Shown: piece by piece, positions 54,682 through 62,888 of the stretch
Layout of the letters: each line of letters starts with the position of its first letter
How positions within the stretch are numbered: position 1 is the first letter of the stretch
Origin: Flavobacterium cheongpyeongense
GTDB taxonomy: Bacteria > Bacteroidota > Bacteroidia > Flavobacteriales > Flavobacteriaceae
Length of the DNA stretch: 64,000 bases
NCBI RefSeq assembly: GCF_003202435.1
Contig: NZ_QJHK01000009.1
Location: forward strand, 62,001 to 126,000
Direction of reading: 5' to 3'
Translations under genes and position numbers: made by a program
Notes under the pieces: model-generated
The model's input: only the letters and a program-made list of their open reading frames with translations
Databases searched by the model: none
Told to the model about the DNA's origin: nothing

Positions 54682-56113
54682 TTTTTTTCTCTATTAAATT
54701 AATTTTTTCAAACAATTTTGTAATTTCAAGCTTTGTTGTTTCATCAAAGACAATTCCCCTGTCTTTAAATTTTCCCCACAATGCTTTTAAACGTATTTTG
54801 TCTTCGTTCCCAATACAGATTCTTGTTAAGAATAATAAAAGCTCTTGTGACAAAATAGTCGTATTTCCTAATCGACCTCTATTTTTAGTGTAATTTATTT
54901 TGCCAAATTGAGAATACCATTTTGAATAATCGCTGTAAGGTTTCTTTCTGGAAGAATTTTCAAACTGATATTTAATTTTAAACCAAAGCGAATAGATATC
55001 TCTAAGAATTTCAAACTCAAAATTTTTATTAATTAAATCGAGTTCCAAAATACGATCACAATCATCCCAATTTTTTCCTGTATCAAAAACAGTAATATTC
55101 TCAGTATAGAAGTTTATTAATTCCTTCAGACAATCTTTAAGTTTTTCCTTTTCATCTGAATCTAATTCAATGTAAAGAAGCATGATCTTTTGATAGTCTC
55201 CAATTGGCACTCCGTTTACATAGATATAATTCAGTAATTCTAAAGTATTTACATGTGCAAAAATAGATTCTGAATACTTGTTTAATTGTTTCCATCCAAT
55301 AACATGACCAGATAATCTCGTTTCTGATAGAGTCTCCCAATCCATTGTATAATAAACGGGCTTTAGAGATCTCGTTGTAGTCCCGAAATCATTAATTCGA
55401 AGTATCAGCTGGCTTAAATAATGAAAATAATAATATTTAAAAAAATCTTCAACATGTTTTAAAAAATAAGAGTTACTGGTTTTTAAAAAAGCAAAATCTT
55501 CTAAAAACTGTGTTTTGAGTTCAGGAAATAAATTATTATAAGTTAAATCCTTTTGCTTATAAGTTGAATCTGGCAGTTTTGGCAAGCATTGAAGTATCAA
55601 TTGATGCAATAAATTTTCATTACTTAGATCTTCATTAAAATTATTCTGGTCAAAATCATCCGTTAAAAACAAATCGAAAATGAACTTTGAAATCTCTTTG
55701 ATCGCATTATTAGTATTGATAAAATTCATATAAGATAGCGTCTGGATATTGAATTTTATCAATCCGTGCTCTTCATCAAAAAAAAGTTTTGAAAGCATAT
55801 TTTTAAATTCTTCAACACTTTCAGTATCAACTTTATCAATAGCATTTGCTAATATAATATCTTTAAGTTCAATCTTAAATGAACCGTTTGTTTGGTTTAA
55901 TTCAATTTGCGTTTTAGAATTGAAAATTCTAAATAATTCACCTATTATTCCCTGAAAAGATTTAAAGTCATCGCTAAAGGTATCACCACTTGGATTGGTT
56001 TTGAAAGGCAGCAACTTTATTTGATTTCCAGTAACATGGCTGAAACTTTTATTTTTAAAATATCTTTTTTCAAGGCTATTCGCTCCAGTTTTATTCAATT
56101 CTATTTTCATCAT
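54641..56113 (-). CDS. dptG: DptG, phosphorothioation-dependent restriction protein
   Basis: A 490-residue helical protein of the DptG family, which is identified by its fixed place between dptF and dptH and by matching length. It has no ATPase or nuclease motif. Recognisable segments include MKIELNKTGANSLEKRYFKN at the N-terminus and LGNTTILSQELLLFLTRICI near the C-terminus. It overlaps dptF by 4 bp (ATGA) and dptH by 41 bp, so the three proteins are co-translated and probably form one complex. Confidence 0.88.
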   Translation of the reverse strand: MMKIELNKTGANSLEKRYFKNKSFSHVTGNQIKLLPFKTNPSGDTFSDDFKSFQGIIGELFRIFNSKTQIELNQTNGSFKIELKDIILANAIDKVDTESVEEFKNMLSKLFFDEEHGLIKFNIQTLSYMNFINTNNAIKEISKFIFDLFLTDDFDQNNFNEDLSNENLLHQLILQCLPKLPDSTYKQKDLTYNNLFPELKTQFLEDFAFLKTSNSYFLKHVEDFFKYYYFHYLSQLILRINDFGTTTRSLKPVYYTMDWETLSETRLSGHVIGWKQLNKYSESIFAHVNTLELLNYIYVNGVPIGDYQKIMLLYIELDSDEKEKLKDCLKELINFYTENITVFDTGKNWDDCDRILELDLINKNFEFEILRDIYSLWFKIKYQFENSSRKKPYSDYSKWYSQFGKINYTKNRGRLGNTTILSQELLLFLTRICIGNEDKIRLKALWGKFKDRGIVFDETTKLEITKLFEKINLIEKKSDSGDAQYVKSTI

Positions 56114-57852
56114 ATAACTTGAAATTTATAACCACTGAATGTATCTTTAGAAAACTTATAATCGACAGCTTTTCCTATATTAACCTCATCAATATACAAT
56201 GGAGCTTTATTATTATTTTGATTGATCAAAATATTAACCGAATTCACAAAATAGACATAGTTGTTATTGTCTTTTTTATTTGGCCTGTATCCTTTTGAAA
56301 TCATTTTTAGTATCTTAAACAAACTAAAATCTACATGGATTTTTATTGTATCATTTTCATTATCAATTTTAAACGATAGTGAAAATTCTTGTGTGAATTT
56401 ATCAATATGAGTATCTTTTTTCTCCTTAACGAAGTTCACATTAGGAATAACTTCAAAATCTTTGAATACTCTGTATTGAGTTTGTTTTTTCCCAACATTG
56501 ATAATAACTTTCCCATTTGTTTTTGGATCTCCATTCCAATTTCTCGCTGCATGAGCTACAAGTTCATATATTTTTTTTATATAATCTTTATTATGGTTAT
56601 TATAGTGGTAAAGCCAAACTAAATATTCATCAAAATCAATATCTTTTAAATAATCCTTTTTAAAGTAATTGTCAAAATAATTAAGTCTCATAAAAAACCG
56701 TGATAGATCAGACTTTGAAATGATACTTTTATTTAGTTTTGATTCTATTTTCTCCAGATAATTTTTTGTAATATGTTTTGAAAAAATATCTAATGGGTTT
56801 TCAGTATTAATTAATGTTAATAAAATATCATCCGTTACAGCGGCTCTGCTCATGCATGGATCTAAACTTTCAATTTTCTCAAATAGGCTGGAAAGTTCAG
56901 GGTGTTCAAATAAATAATTAGGAATTAGGTTCGAAATATACTTAGCCCCATGCATTTTCTCTATCGTTTTGAAATAATCAGCTTCTTTAATTGTAGAAAG
57001 GTCAATAGGAACAATTATGTCATGAACAAAATTTAGTAAAGTTCTAAGAGAGACAATTTCTTTATTTGTAATTATGGCCTTGACGATAAGTTGTGATATT
57101 ATCGTTCTGTTATTTTCATTAAAAAGGAACTCATAATTGTATTGAATAGGACAATATACTTTATCTTGACAAATAGCTTTATAATCCAAATACGCCTTAT
57201 AAATAGTATTAGCTTCATTATTAGCAACAATCTTTTCAAGTAGAGTAGAGATAATTTTTGAAATTGCCCCATGCTCAGTTAATGAATACATATGATAATC
57301 TGTAAAATTGACATGATGAAAATTACTTTTAGTTTCAAACTCATCATCGTGAATTAAATCAGTATCTAATATTTTTGTTGCTGAGATATAATCTTTTAAA
57401 GTTTTAAATTCATGTCCGTATTCCTCAATAAACTTACTTAAAGTACCTAAATTAATCGCTAGTATAATCTTGTCTTTTGAAGAACCTATATTTTCATCTT
57501 TAAATTCTTTAAGCAATTTATATAATGTAATATTTGAAGATTCATTAGGATTGTGAGATTCTGTTGCATCATTATGAATTGTAAACTGAGAAATTATACT
57601 TTCTAATTCGTCATGCAGATGCGAAAGAATATGGGATTTTCCATCACCAACATTCCCACAAACAAGTAGCAATTGTCCTTTGTCACTTTCACTTGCTTTA
57701 ATAATAATATTTTTTAATTTTTTTTCAACATCACGCTCTAAATGTAAATACTTTTTAAATCCATTTAAATTTGAATAAGTACCCTGAGCAACAGCATACT
57801 TTGATGATTCTCTTAGTTTTTTTAACTCTTCAAGTAATGGGTTTAATGACAT
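56110..57852 (-). CDS. dptF: DptF, phosphorothioation-dependent restriction ATPase
   Basis: A 580-residue P-loop NTPase. Walker A is CGNVGDGKSHILSHL near residue 63, with a sensor region downstream (IILAINLGTLSKFIEEYG). The remainder is helical and unassigned, with a C-terminal beta-rich part. DptF is the first of the three restriction genes and starts 75 bp after the XRE regulator, in the same direction. Dpt proteins are thought to damage DNA without phosphorothioate marks; the exact activity of DptF is not established to my knowledge. Confidence 0.9.
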   Translation of the reverse strand: MSLNPLLEELKKLRESSKYAVAQGTYSNLNGFKKYLHLERDVEKKLKNIIIKASESDKGQLLLVCGNVGDGKSHILSHLHDELESIISQFTIHNDATESHNPNESSNITLYKLLKEFKDENIGSSKDKIILAINLGTLSKFIEEYGHEFKTLKDYISATKILDTDLIHDDEFETKSNFHHVNFTDYHMYSLTEHGAISKIISTLLEKIVANNEANTIYKAYLDYKAICQDKVYCPIQYNYEFLFNENNRTIISQLIVKAIITNKEIVSLRTLLNFVHDIIVPIDLSTIKEADYFKTIEKMHGAKYISNLIPNYLFEHPELSSLFEKIESLDPCMSRAAVTDDILLTLINTENPLDIFSKHITKNYLEKIESKLNKSIISKSDLSRFFMRLNYFDNYFKKDYLKDIDFDEYLVWLYHYNNHNKDYIKKIYELVAHAARNWNGDPKTNGKVIINVGKKQTQYRVFKDFEVIPNVNFVKEKKDTHIDKFTQEFSLSFKIDNENDTIKIHVDFSLFKILKMISKGYRPNKKDNNNYVYFVNSVNILINQNNNKAPLYIDEVNIGKAVDYKFSKDTFSGYKFQVI

Positions 57853-57926
57853 TGATTTTTAGTTAGGTTAAATGTTATCTAAGAGTTAGAAGACATTGTA
57901 AAATTTAAATGATGACAGATGAATTC

Positions 57927-58139
57927 TTATAAAGAATTCATTAAATCAGAGATGCTAATCTGAAATGCTTTCGCTATCTTTTCTATAACAATTATGGAGA
58001 CATTTCTTTTTCCACTTTCAATACCAGGAATATAAGTTCTGTCTAAATCTGCAAGCTCAGCTAATTTCTCCTGAGAATAGCCTCTTGAGAGCCTTAATAC
58101 CTTGACTTTTATACCAAATTTTATTCTAACATCTTCCAT
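57927..58139 (-). CDS. XRE-family regulator of the dpt operon
   Basis: A 70-residue single helix-turn-helix protein (KFGIKVKVLRLSRGYSQEKL, AELADLDRTYIPGIESGKRN) of the restriction-modification C-protein type. C proteins delay expression of restriction genes until modification has taken place, and a 70-residue XRE gene immediately before dptF fits that use. An inverted repeat lies directly upstream of its ATG (58158-58190). Its control of dptFGH and perhaps of dnd is inferred. Confidence 0.85.
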   Translation of the reverse strand: MEDVRIKFGIKVKVLRLSRGYSQEKLAELADLDRTYIPGIESGKRNVSIIVIEKIAKAFQISISDLMNSL

Positions 58140-58157
58140 TTAGCCAAAGTCGGTTTT

Positions 58158-58190
58158 AGTCGACAATTGTACAATAGACGACTGTCGACT
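58158..58190. promoter_or_regulatory. Inverted-repeat operator candidate upstream of the XRE gene
   Basis: AGTCGACA (58158-58165) and TGTCGACT (58183-58190) are perfect 8-bp arms. A palindrome ATTGTACAAT (58166-58175) and another GTCGAC lie within or beside them. The cluster is 19 bp from the XRE start codon, in the position of a C-protein operator. Confidence 0.6.
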
Positions 58191-58346
58191 TTGTTTGATT
58201 TTTCTTAAATTCTTGACTTATTTTTTTTATGTTCTTTATCCATGTTTTCACCCGATGCAATTATAAAAAACAAGTTTCATACTACATGTAAAGAAATTTT
58301 TACTAAAAGCTTTCACTCGAAACGGACTAAAAGGGCAGCTAAGATA

Positions 58347-58395
58347 GTGGCCCAAGTATGCTGCGTGCGCATAATGGCGGCACTTCCCTTGCCAC
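58347..58395 (+). promoter_or_regulatory. GC-rich folded leader upstream of ssb
   Basis: GTGGC (58347-58351) and AAG (58354-58356) pair with CTT (58388-58390) and GCCAC (58391-58395) across a 2-nt bulge; inside is the compact stem TGCG/CGCA in GCTGCGTGCGCATA. The block from about 58330 to 58445 is far richer in GC than its flanks and holds no convincing gene (an 81-codon frame at 58242-58487 is probably chance). It sits about 145 bp before the ssb ATG. Confidence 0.45.
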
Positions 58396-58537
58396 CCTTC
58401 GGGACTTATAGCACTTGCGCATCCTTAATCCACTGGCATCTTGCTTTCTTTTTTTCCGTTTTTTCTTTTGAAAACAATTTTTGTTAGGGCAGGATTAAAG
58501 AAAAAGTAAACAGTAGTAATCTTTAAAAATTAAAATT

Positions 58538-58924
58538 ATGGAAATCACAGGACGAGTAACAGCAGATGCATCAGTTCAAAAAGTGAACAGTGACAAACAA
58601 GTGGTCAATTTCAGTATTGCCATCAATGACACCTACAAGCCTAAAGGCAGTACCGAAGTAAAAGAAGTAACAACCTATATCAATTGTTCGTATTGGCTGA
58701 ATGCCAATACAGCACAGTGGCTTAAAAAAGGAACACTCGTACAGCTCTTTGGGCGCATTGGTTTGAATGTGTACAATAACAGCGAAGGTGTAGCAGTGGG
58801 CACTTTGACCTTTCATACCAATAACATTAAGATTTTGGTTTTTCCTAAAAAAGAAGAAACAGCTAAAGCCAGTTCAACAGTAAAGGAAAAGAAAGCAAAA
58901 AAAGCACAGGACGTACCTTTTTAA
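58538..58924 (+). CDS. ssb: Single-stranded DNA-binding protein (element-encoded SSB)
   Basis: A 128-residue SSB with an OB fold (GRVTADASVQKVNSDKQVVN, FSIAINDTY, TYINCSYWLNANTAQWLKKG, VQLFGRIGLNVYNNSEG, LTFHTNNIKIL) and a Lys/Ala linker ending in QDVPF, the acidic partner-binding tip. It covers single-stranded DNA during transfer and replication. Its position just before DUF932 and the PRTRC genes is usual for Bacteroidota conjugative elements; it is an accessory copy rather than the chromosomal SSB. Confidence 0.9.
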   Translation: MEITGRVTADASVQKVNSDKQVVNFSIAINDTYKPKGSTEVKEVTTYINCSYWLNANTAQWLKKGTLVQLFGRIGLNVYNNSEGVAVGTLTFHTNNIKILVFPKKEETAKASSTVKEKKAKKAQDVPF

Positions 58925-58955
58925 CAAACATAACAATAACTTAAAATTTAACATC

Positions 58956-60017
58956 ATGGCACATAATATCAATTACAACGAGCAGTCAGGAAAACACAGT
59001 TTTTTCAGCACTAAACAGACAGCATGGCACAATTTGGGGCAGATTATTGCAGATTATCCGACAAGCGCCGAAGCAATTAAACACGCAGGTTTGGATTATG
59101 AAGTAGAAAAACGAAAGCTGTTTACACCCAGTTCAGCCGAAGTTATTTTGGATAATGAAAGCATTCATAATAAAATAGAAGTCCCTAATTATTTCAGTAC
59201 GGTGCGCACCGATAATGATGCCGTACTGGGCGTAGTGGGTAAAGATTACCAGATTGTACAAAACAGGGATGCCTTTTCTTTTTTTGACAGTATCGTAGGC
59301 GGTGACGGAATTTTATATGAAACCGCAGGAGCACTCGGAAAAGGAGAACGCATTTTTATAACAGCAAAACTGCCTGATTATATTAGGGTTGGTAACGATG
59401 ATTTGATCGAAAAATACCTGTTCCTGACCACTTCCCATGATGGAAGCGGAAGCATAACGGCAGCATTCACACCCATACGAATCGTATGCAACAATACCCT
59501 GAATGCCGCTATGAATAATAAGACTAACACCGTTCGCATTCGTCATACTTCTAATGCTAAACAGCGTTTGGAACAGGCGCATAAAGTAATGGGCATATCC
59601 GATATGCTCTCAGCACAGATGGAATCCATTTTTAACCATTGGACAAAAATCCGAATCACGGACAATGAAGTTAAAAAACTAATACAGTCTGCCCTTGTTC
59701 CGAGTAAAGAAGTGCTGAAAACCATACAAGAGGGAAAGGAAGAGGAACTCTCCACTTGTTTTACAAATATGGTCGATAGCGCATTTGAATATGCCATGAG
59801 CAACCCCACACAACTGATGGACACCACCAAAGGGACTGTTTTTGGGGCTTACAATGCCGTAACGGGTTATTTCCAAAATATGAGAAATTACAAAGATGAG
59901 GAAGCAAAATTAACTTCCCTTTTGATGGGAGGAACAGCGCAGATTCGCACACAATCGGCTTTTAATCTTTGTGTGGATTTTGCAAGTAAAGGTTCAGATG
60001 CTTTGATTCTTAATTAA
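58956..60017 (+). CDS. DUF932 (phage/plasmid-like) protein
   Basis: A 353-residue DUF932 protein: WHNLGQIIADYPTSAEAIKH at the start, VLGVVGKDYQIVQNRDAFSF, FTPIRIVCNNTLNAA and TVRIRHTSNAKQRLEQAHKV, all typical of the family. DUF932 proteins occur on plasmids, phages and conjugative elements and are related in fold to restriction-evading or recombination proteins, but the function is not settled. It lies between ssb and the PRTRC cassette and ends at the hairpin 60025-60051. Confidence 0.9.
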   Translation: MAHNINYNEQSGKHSFFSTKQTAWHNLGQIIADYPTSAEAIKHAGLDYEVEKRKLFTPSSAEVILDNESIHNKIEVPNYFSTVRTDNDAVLGVVGKDYQIVQNRDAFSFFDSIVGGDGILYETAGALGKGERIFITAKLPDYIRVGNDDLIEKYLFLTTSHDGSGSITAAFTPIRIVCNNTLNAAMNNKTNTVRIRHTSNAKQRLEQAHKVMGISDMLSAQMESIFNHWTKIRITDNEVKKLIQSALVPSKEVLKTIQEGKEEELSTCFTNMVDSAFEYAMSNPTQLMDTTKGTVFGAYNAVTGYFQNMRNYKDEEAKLTSLLMGGTAQIRTQSAFNLCVDFASKGSDALILN

Positions 60018-60024
60018 CCAATCA

Positions 60025-60051
60025 GGAGAGGCAGTTTCTGCCTCTCCTTTT
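60025..60051 (+). terminator. Intrinsic terminator after the DUF932 gene
   Basis: GGAGAGGCA and TGCCTCTCC pair around GTTTC, followed by TTTT, 8 bp after the DUF932 stop. Downstream PRTRC genes would then need their own promoter or partial readthrough. Confidence 0.75.
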
Positions 60052-60064
60052 AAACCCTGACAGC

Positions 60065-60271
60065 ATGATACAGATAGAAGATAAAAACGGAGAAAATGTA
60101 GAGGTTAACAATTTAAACCAAGCGATAAAGCAGGCAGATTATTTCAGAAATTTTTCCCATACCGATAAACTCTTTGAAAAGTTTGACCAGAAGCGACAAG
60201 CCTATTGGCAGGATATGTATGAAAAGCTCATGAAAATTAGCGATTTAGAGGTAAAAGAAAATAAACAGTAA
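60065..60271 (+). CDS. Small hypothetical protein of the PRTRC region
   Basis: A 68-residue acidic helical protein (MIQIEDKNGENVEVNNLNQA, YWQDMYEKLMKISDLEV) that starts 13 bp after the hairpin and ends 5 bp before the next gene. No motif. Small helical proteins of this kind commonly open the PRTRC gene row in Flavobacteriaceae elements. Function unknown. Confidence 0.7.
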   Translation: MIQIEDKNGENVEVNNLNQAIKQADYFRNFSHTDKLFEKFDQKRQAYWQDMYEKLMKISDLEVKENKQ

Positions 60272-60275
60272 AGCA

Positions 60276-60815
60276 ATGGAAACCAATTTTTTTAAATCAA
60301 TCCTTTCCCTGCAGGTCGCAGGGAATTGGAAAATAAACATAGCCAAAGAAGAAACGGACAAGCTCATCGTATCGGTATTGTTTTTTAACGATACCGTAGG
60401 CGATGATGCACGAAAAAAAGTACCGCCTATTCTGCTGAAAGGCACGGCGGAGGAACTCGACAATGGATTTTTTCAGGCGATTACGGAGCCTGTAAAAGAT
60501 ACCGCAATGCTTTTTGCCAATATGGAGCAGTTCCTTAAAGAAAAAGAGCAGGCAAAAGTACATTCTCAAATGGAAAAAGACAACATTCTGAAAAGAGATA
60601 AGGAGAAATCCGAATTGCAGAAACAATACGAATCAGCCATGAAAAAAGCAGACGAACTTGAAACCGCAGGTAAGTTTAAAGAAGCTTGGATGAAAGTGCC
60701 TCCCGCTGACCTGTATCCTGAATATAAAGACATTATTCACGCCCGCAAAGCTGAGCTTTCTGATAAGTTCCCGATAGACCTTTTCAATGACCCTAATACA
60801 GATGAACCATGTTAA
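60276..60815 (+). CDS. PRTRC system protein E
   Basis: A 179-residue protein matching PRTRC protein E: NFFKSILSLQVAGNWKINIA, VSVLFFND, PPILLKGTAEELDNGFFQAI, then a charged coiled-coil middle (LKRDKEKSELQKQYESAMKK) and a short C-terminus ending in an acidic tail. PRTRC (ParB-related, ThiF-related cassette) genes travel on plasmids and conjugative elements; the biochemical role is unknown. It overlaps the protein C gene by 7 bp. Confidence 0.85.
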   Translation: METNFFKSILSLQVAGNWKINIAKEETDKLIVSVLFFNDTVGDDARKKVPPILLKGTAEELDNGFFQAITEPVKDTAMLFANMEQFLKEKEQAKVHSQMEKDNILKRDKEKSELQKQYESAMKKADELETAGKFKEAWMKVPPADLYPEYKDIIHARKAELSDKFPIDLFNDPNTDEPC

Positions 60816-61027
60816 CAGCCAACACCTTAGAGCGCATATTTACTTTCAGGGATAAAGAAACAGATATTAAACTCGCTGACCCATCCCCGTCATTCAGTCC
60901 CGAAGCGGTATTGAACTTTTATGCACAGACCTATCCAATATTGACAACGGCATCCATAGAGGGACCTGTTATAAATGATGATGCCGTGCAGTACAAATTT
61001 GTATCACAGATCGGAACAAAAGGATAA
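60809..61027 (+). CDS. PRTRC system protein C
   Basis: A 72-residue protein matching PRTRC protein C: RIFTFRDKETDIKLADPSPS, FSPEAVLNFYAQTYPILTTA, then VQYKFVSQIGTKG. The length and the ending are standard. It resembles the ThiS/ubiquitin-like small beta folds that pair with ThiF-type adenylating enzymes, which fits the ThiF gene at the end of the cassette; this link is inference. Confidence 0.85.
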   Translation: MLTANTLERIFTFRDKETDIKLADPSPSFSPEAVLNFYAQTYPILTTASIEGPVINDDAVQYKFVSQIGTKG

Positions 61028-61030
61028 ACC

Positions 61031-61207
61031 ATGAAAACGCAAACGATAACAGGCAGTATCAAACTGTCCAAAAATAAAAAGTTATGCAGACTATACAGAC
61101 AGTTAGGGACATGGTCAGAAAACGCAGACAGGCTTCCCGATGCACCGGAAGTAAAAAACAGCCCAAACAAATCCGCTCCACTCGACCTTTTGCCGATGGT
61201 TTTTTAA
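61031..61207 (+). CDS. Small PRTRC-associated protein of 58 residues
   Basis: A short basic protein starting MKTQTITGSIKLSKNKKLCR and ending NKSAPLDLLPMVF. It begins 3 bp after the stop of the protein C gene, which fits coupled translation, and its codons look natural. A longer frame at 61084-62175 overlaps it in another register, but that upstream part is low quality. Function unknown; it may be a conserved small member of the PRTRC set. Confidence 0.65.
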   Translation: MKTQTITGSIKLSKNKKLCRLYRQLGTWSENADRLPDAPEVKNSPNKSAPLDLLPMVF

Positions 61208-61233
61208 GACATTCCTTTCTGCCGGTATTTGAA

Positions 61234-62175
61234 ATGGGTAAAAAAGTACCAAGCCAAAATCAGGTGGAAAAAGATTTTTTCAGTTCGCTTGCTATTCTCT
61301 CCAGACTGTATGGTTTTGAAGTTTTCGATACCGCAGGCAAATCCTATCCCTATAATATACTCTTGGCACATTCAGATACGCAGAAACAGCTTAAGGGGTT
61401 CGGACAAGATATTGAATTATCCATTATGCAGGATGATGATGGAAGTGTAAAATTAGCGACCAAACATTTGTATAATACTTGCAATACGCTGTACTATATT
61501 CCTATACTGCCCCTGTACAGGCTGTTGCAAAACAGCAAAAAGAAACCAACCGCAGAATTACTGCTCTCTGTTTTTGCTTATCTCTACCATATTGCAGGGA
61601 TTCCCTATTACAGGGAAGACAGCAGTTGTCTGTATTACCACTATGAATGTATAGAAGAATGGCTGATTGATGAATTGGAGAATGAAGATTATCAAGGCGG
61701 AAATAGTATGATTTCAGAATTAAACACGGCTTCTTATTATGGAGATGTGATGCACCGCAAAATGTACAATACCTATCATTTAAACGTCTTCGAAAAACGT
61801 ATCGAATGTTACAAGTTCAATACTGATTTCGAAAAGGATTGTCTGAGCGTTGCCAAACAGGCATTGGCACTAATGCTCGAATATCCTTCGAGTACTATTT
61901 TTCAAAGTACATCAAATCGGGAATTTGACAGCGAGGAAGGAATTATAAGGGCAGAGCAGTACATTTCCTTTATCGCAGACACCGATGGAGCACTTTATGA
62001 GAATATTGCACGGGTAATTAATGATGAATTTAATGAATGCTCCGAAATAGAAGAACCGACACTCCTGCAGATTTATGATACCCAAAACAAGTTAACCGAT
62101 AAAGCGCTCGATTTTGAATACAGATTGTTTCCGCTTATAAATGATCTATGCACCCTTTTAAACAATATGCCATGA
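61234..62175 (+). CDS. PRTRC system protein F-like (tentative)
   Basis: A 313-residue protein starting MGKKVPSQNQVEKDFFSSLA at 61234, 26 bp after the 58-residue gene; the frame extends upstream to 61084 through sequence that overlaps that gene and looks shadow-like. Aromatic-rich helical protein (LLLSVFAYLYHIAGIPYYRE, CLYYHYECIEEWLIDELENE) with no enzymatic motif. Placement between proteins C and B is the position of PRTRC protein F, so the name is from order and size. It overlaps protein B by ATGA. Confidence 0.7.
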   Translation: MGKKVPSQNQVEKDFFSSLAILSRLYGFEVFDTAGKSYPYNILLAHSDTQKQLKGFGQDIELSIMQDDDGSVKLATKHLYNTCNTLYYIPILPLYRLLQNSKKKPTAELLLSVFAYLYHIAGIPYYREDSSCLYYHYECIEEWLIDELENEDYQGGNSMISELNTASYYGDVMHRKMYNTYHLNVFEKRIECYKFNTDFEKDCLSVAKQALALMLEYPSSTIFQSTSNREFDSEEGIIRAEQYISFIADTDGALYENIARVINDEFNECSEIEEPTLLQIYDTQNKLTDKALDFEYRLFPLINDLCTLLNNMP

Positions 62176-62888
62176 AAGATATAACCCAAACATTTGGAAC
62201 CTTATACAATCCTGTAAAAGCATTTGTGGTCTATCAAAAAAACTCCGCTGAAAAATCCATTTATGTGGAAGCCTATGATATGGATAAAAATGGCTGTCCC
62301 ATAAACGCCCATCCCTTAAGCCTTAAAGAAAGCACACAGCTTGCCAGTGCCCTTGATACTTCAGAAGAACTCACACGTAAATTTCTAAAACCATCAGGAC
62401 TGCTTCCTAAAAATGTACTGCATTTGAATCCCGAGCAGAATGGTTCTGCTATCTGGTTCACGCCTGCCCAAAAAGTCAGTTTGTTTTTTGTGGAAAGTTT
62501 AGGGATTCCAAGCGGTGAAGCATTTGTACCGCCTTTGCTTTGGAAAGCGTCTAAAAACACCCTTTACATTTATGCAATGGATACTAAAACGCAGATAAAT
62601 GAACAGACTAATTTATATCATGCACCCTTTTTTAATGTATACACCGATGGCAGGGTCTGTATGGGAACGGTATCAGTTAACATAAAGCCCAACTGCCATT
62701 TGGAAGAGTTTATGTCACTTTGGGAGCAGTATTTTTTTAACAGCTATTTCAGTCACCTCATTGGAAGTACAAGTCCTGTAAAAGGAAACATTATTCAGTT
62801 TTGGCAAAAACTTGTGGGTAGCGCTAAACCGTTTCCTATAAAATCATTACTCAAAAATGGTTTAACCATTAAAAATATACTATCATGA
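62172..62888 (+). CDS. PRTRC system protein B
   Basis: A 238-residue protein, PRTRC protein B: DITQTFGTLYNPVKAFVVYQ, PKNVLHLNP, SAIWFTPAQKVSLFFVESLG, PPLLWKASKNTLYIYAMDTK, NVYTDGRVCMGTV. The start is taken at the ATG overlapping the previous stop (62172-62175); eight codons upstream is another ATG (62148) that is less likely. It overlaps the ThiF-type gene by 4 bp. Fold unclear. Confidence 0.85.
   Translation: MKDITQTFGTLYNPVKAFVVYQKNSAEKSIYVEAYDMDKNGCPINAHPLSLKESTQLASALDTSEELTRKFLKPSGLLPKNVLHLNPEQNGSAIWFTPAQKVSLFFVESLGIPSGEAFVPPLLWKASKNTLYIYAMDTKTQINEQTNLYHAPFFNVYTDGRVCMGTVSVNIKPNCHLEEFMSLWEQYFFNSYFSHLIGSTSPVKGNIIQFWQKLVGSAKPFPIKSLLKNGLTIKNILS

Noticed and set aside
58242..58487. An 81-codon plus-strand frame upstream of ssb
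   Set aside because: It runs through the GC-rich structured leader and its translation looks random; noncoding is more likely.
61084..61233. N-terminal extension of the PRTRC F-like frame
   Set aside because: It overlaps the 58-residue gene in another register, is rich in Arg and Gln and lacks natural protein character; the ATG at 61234 fits better.
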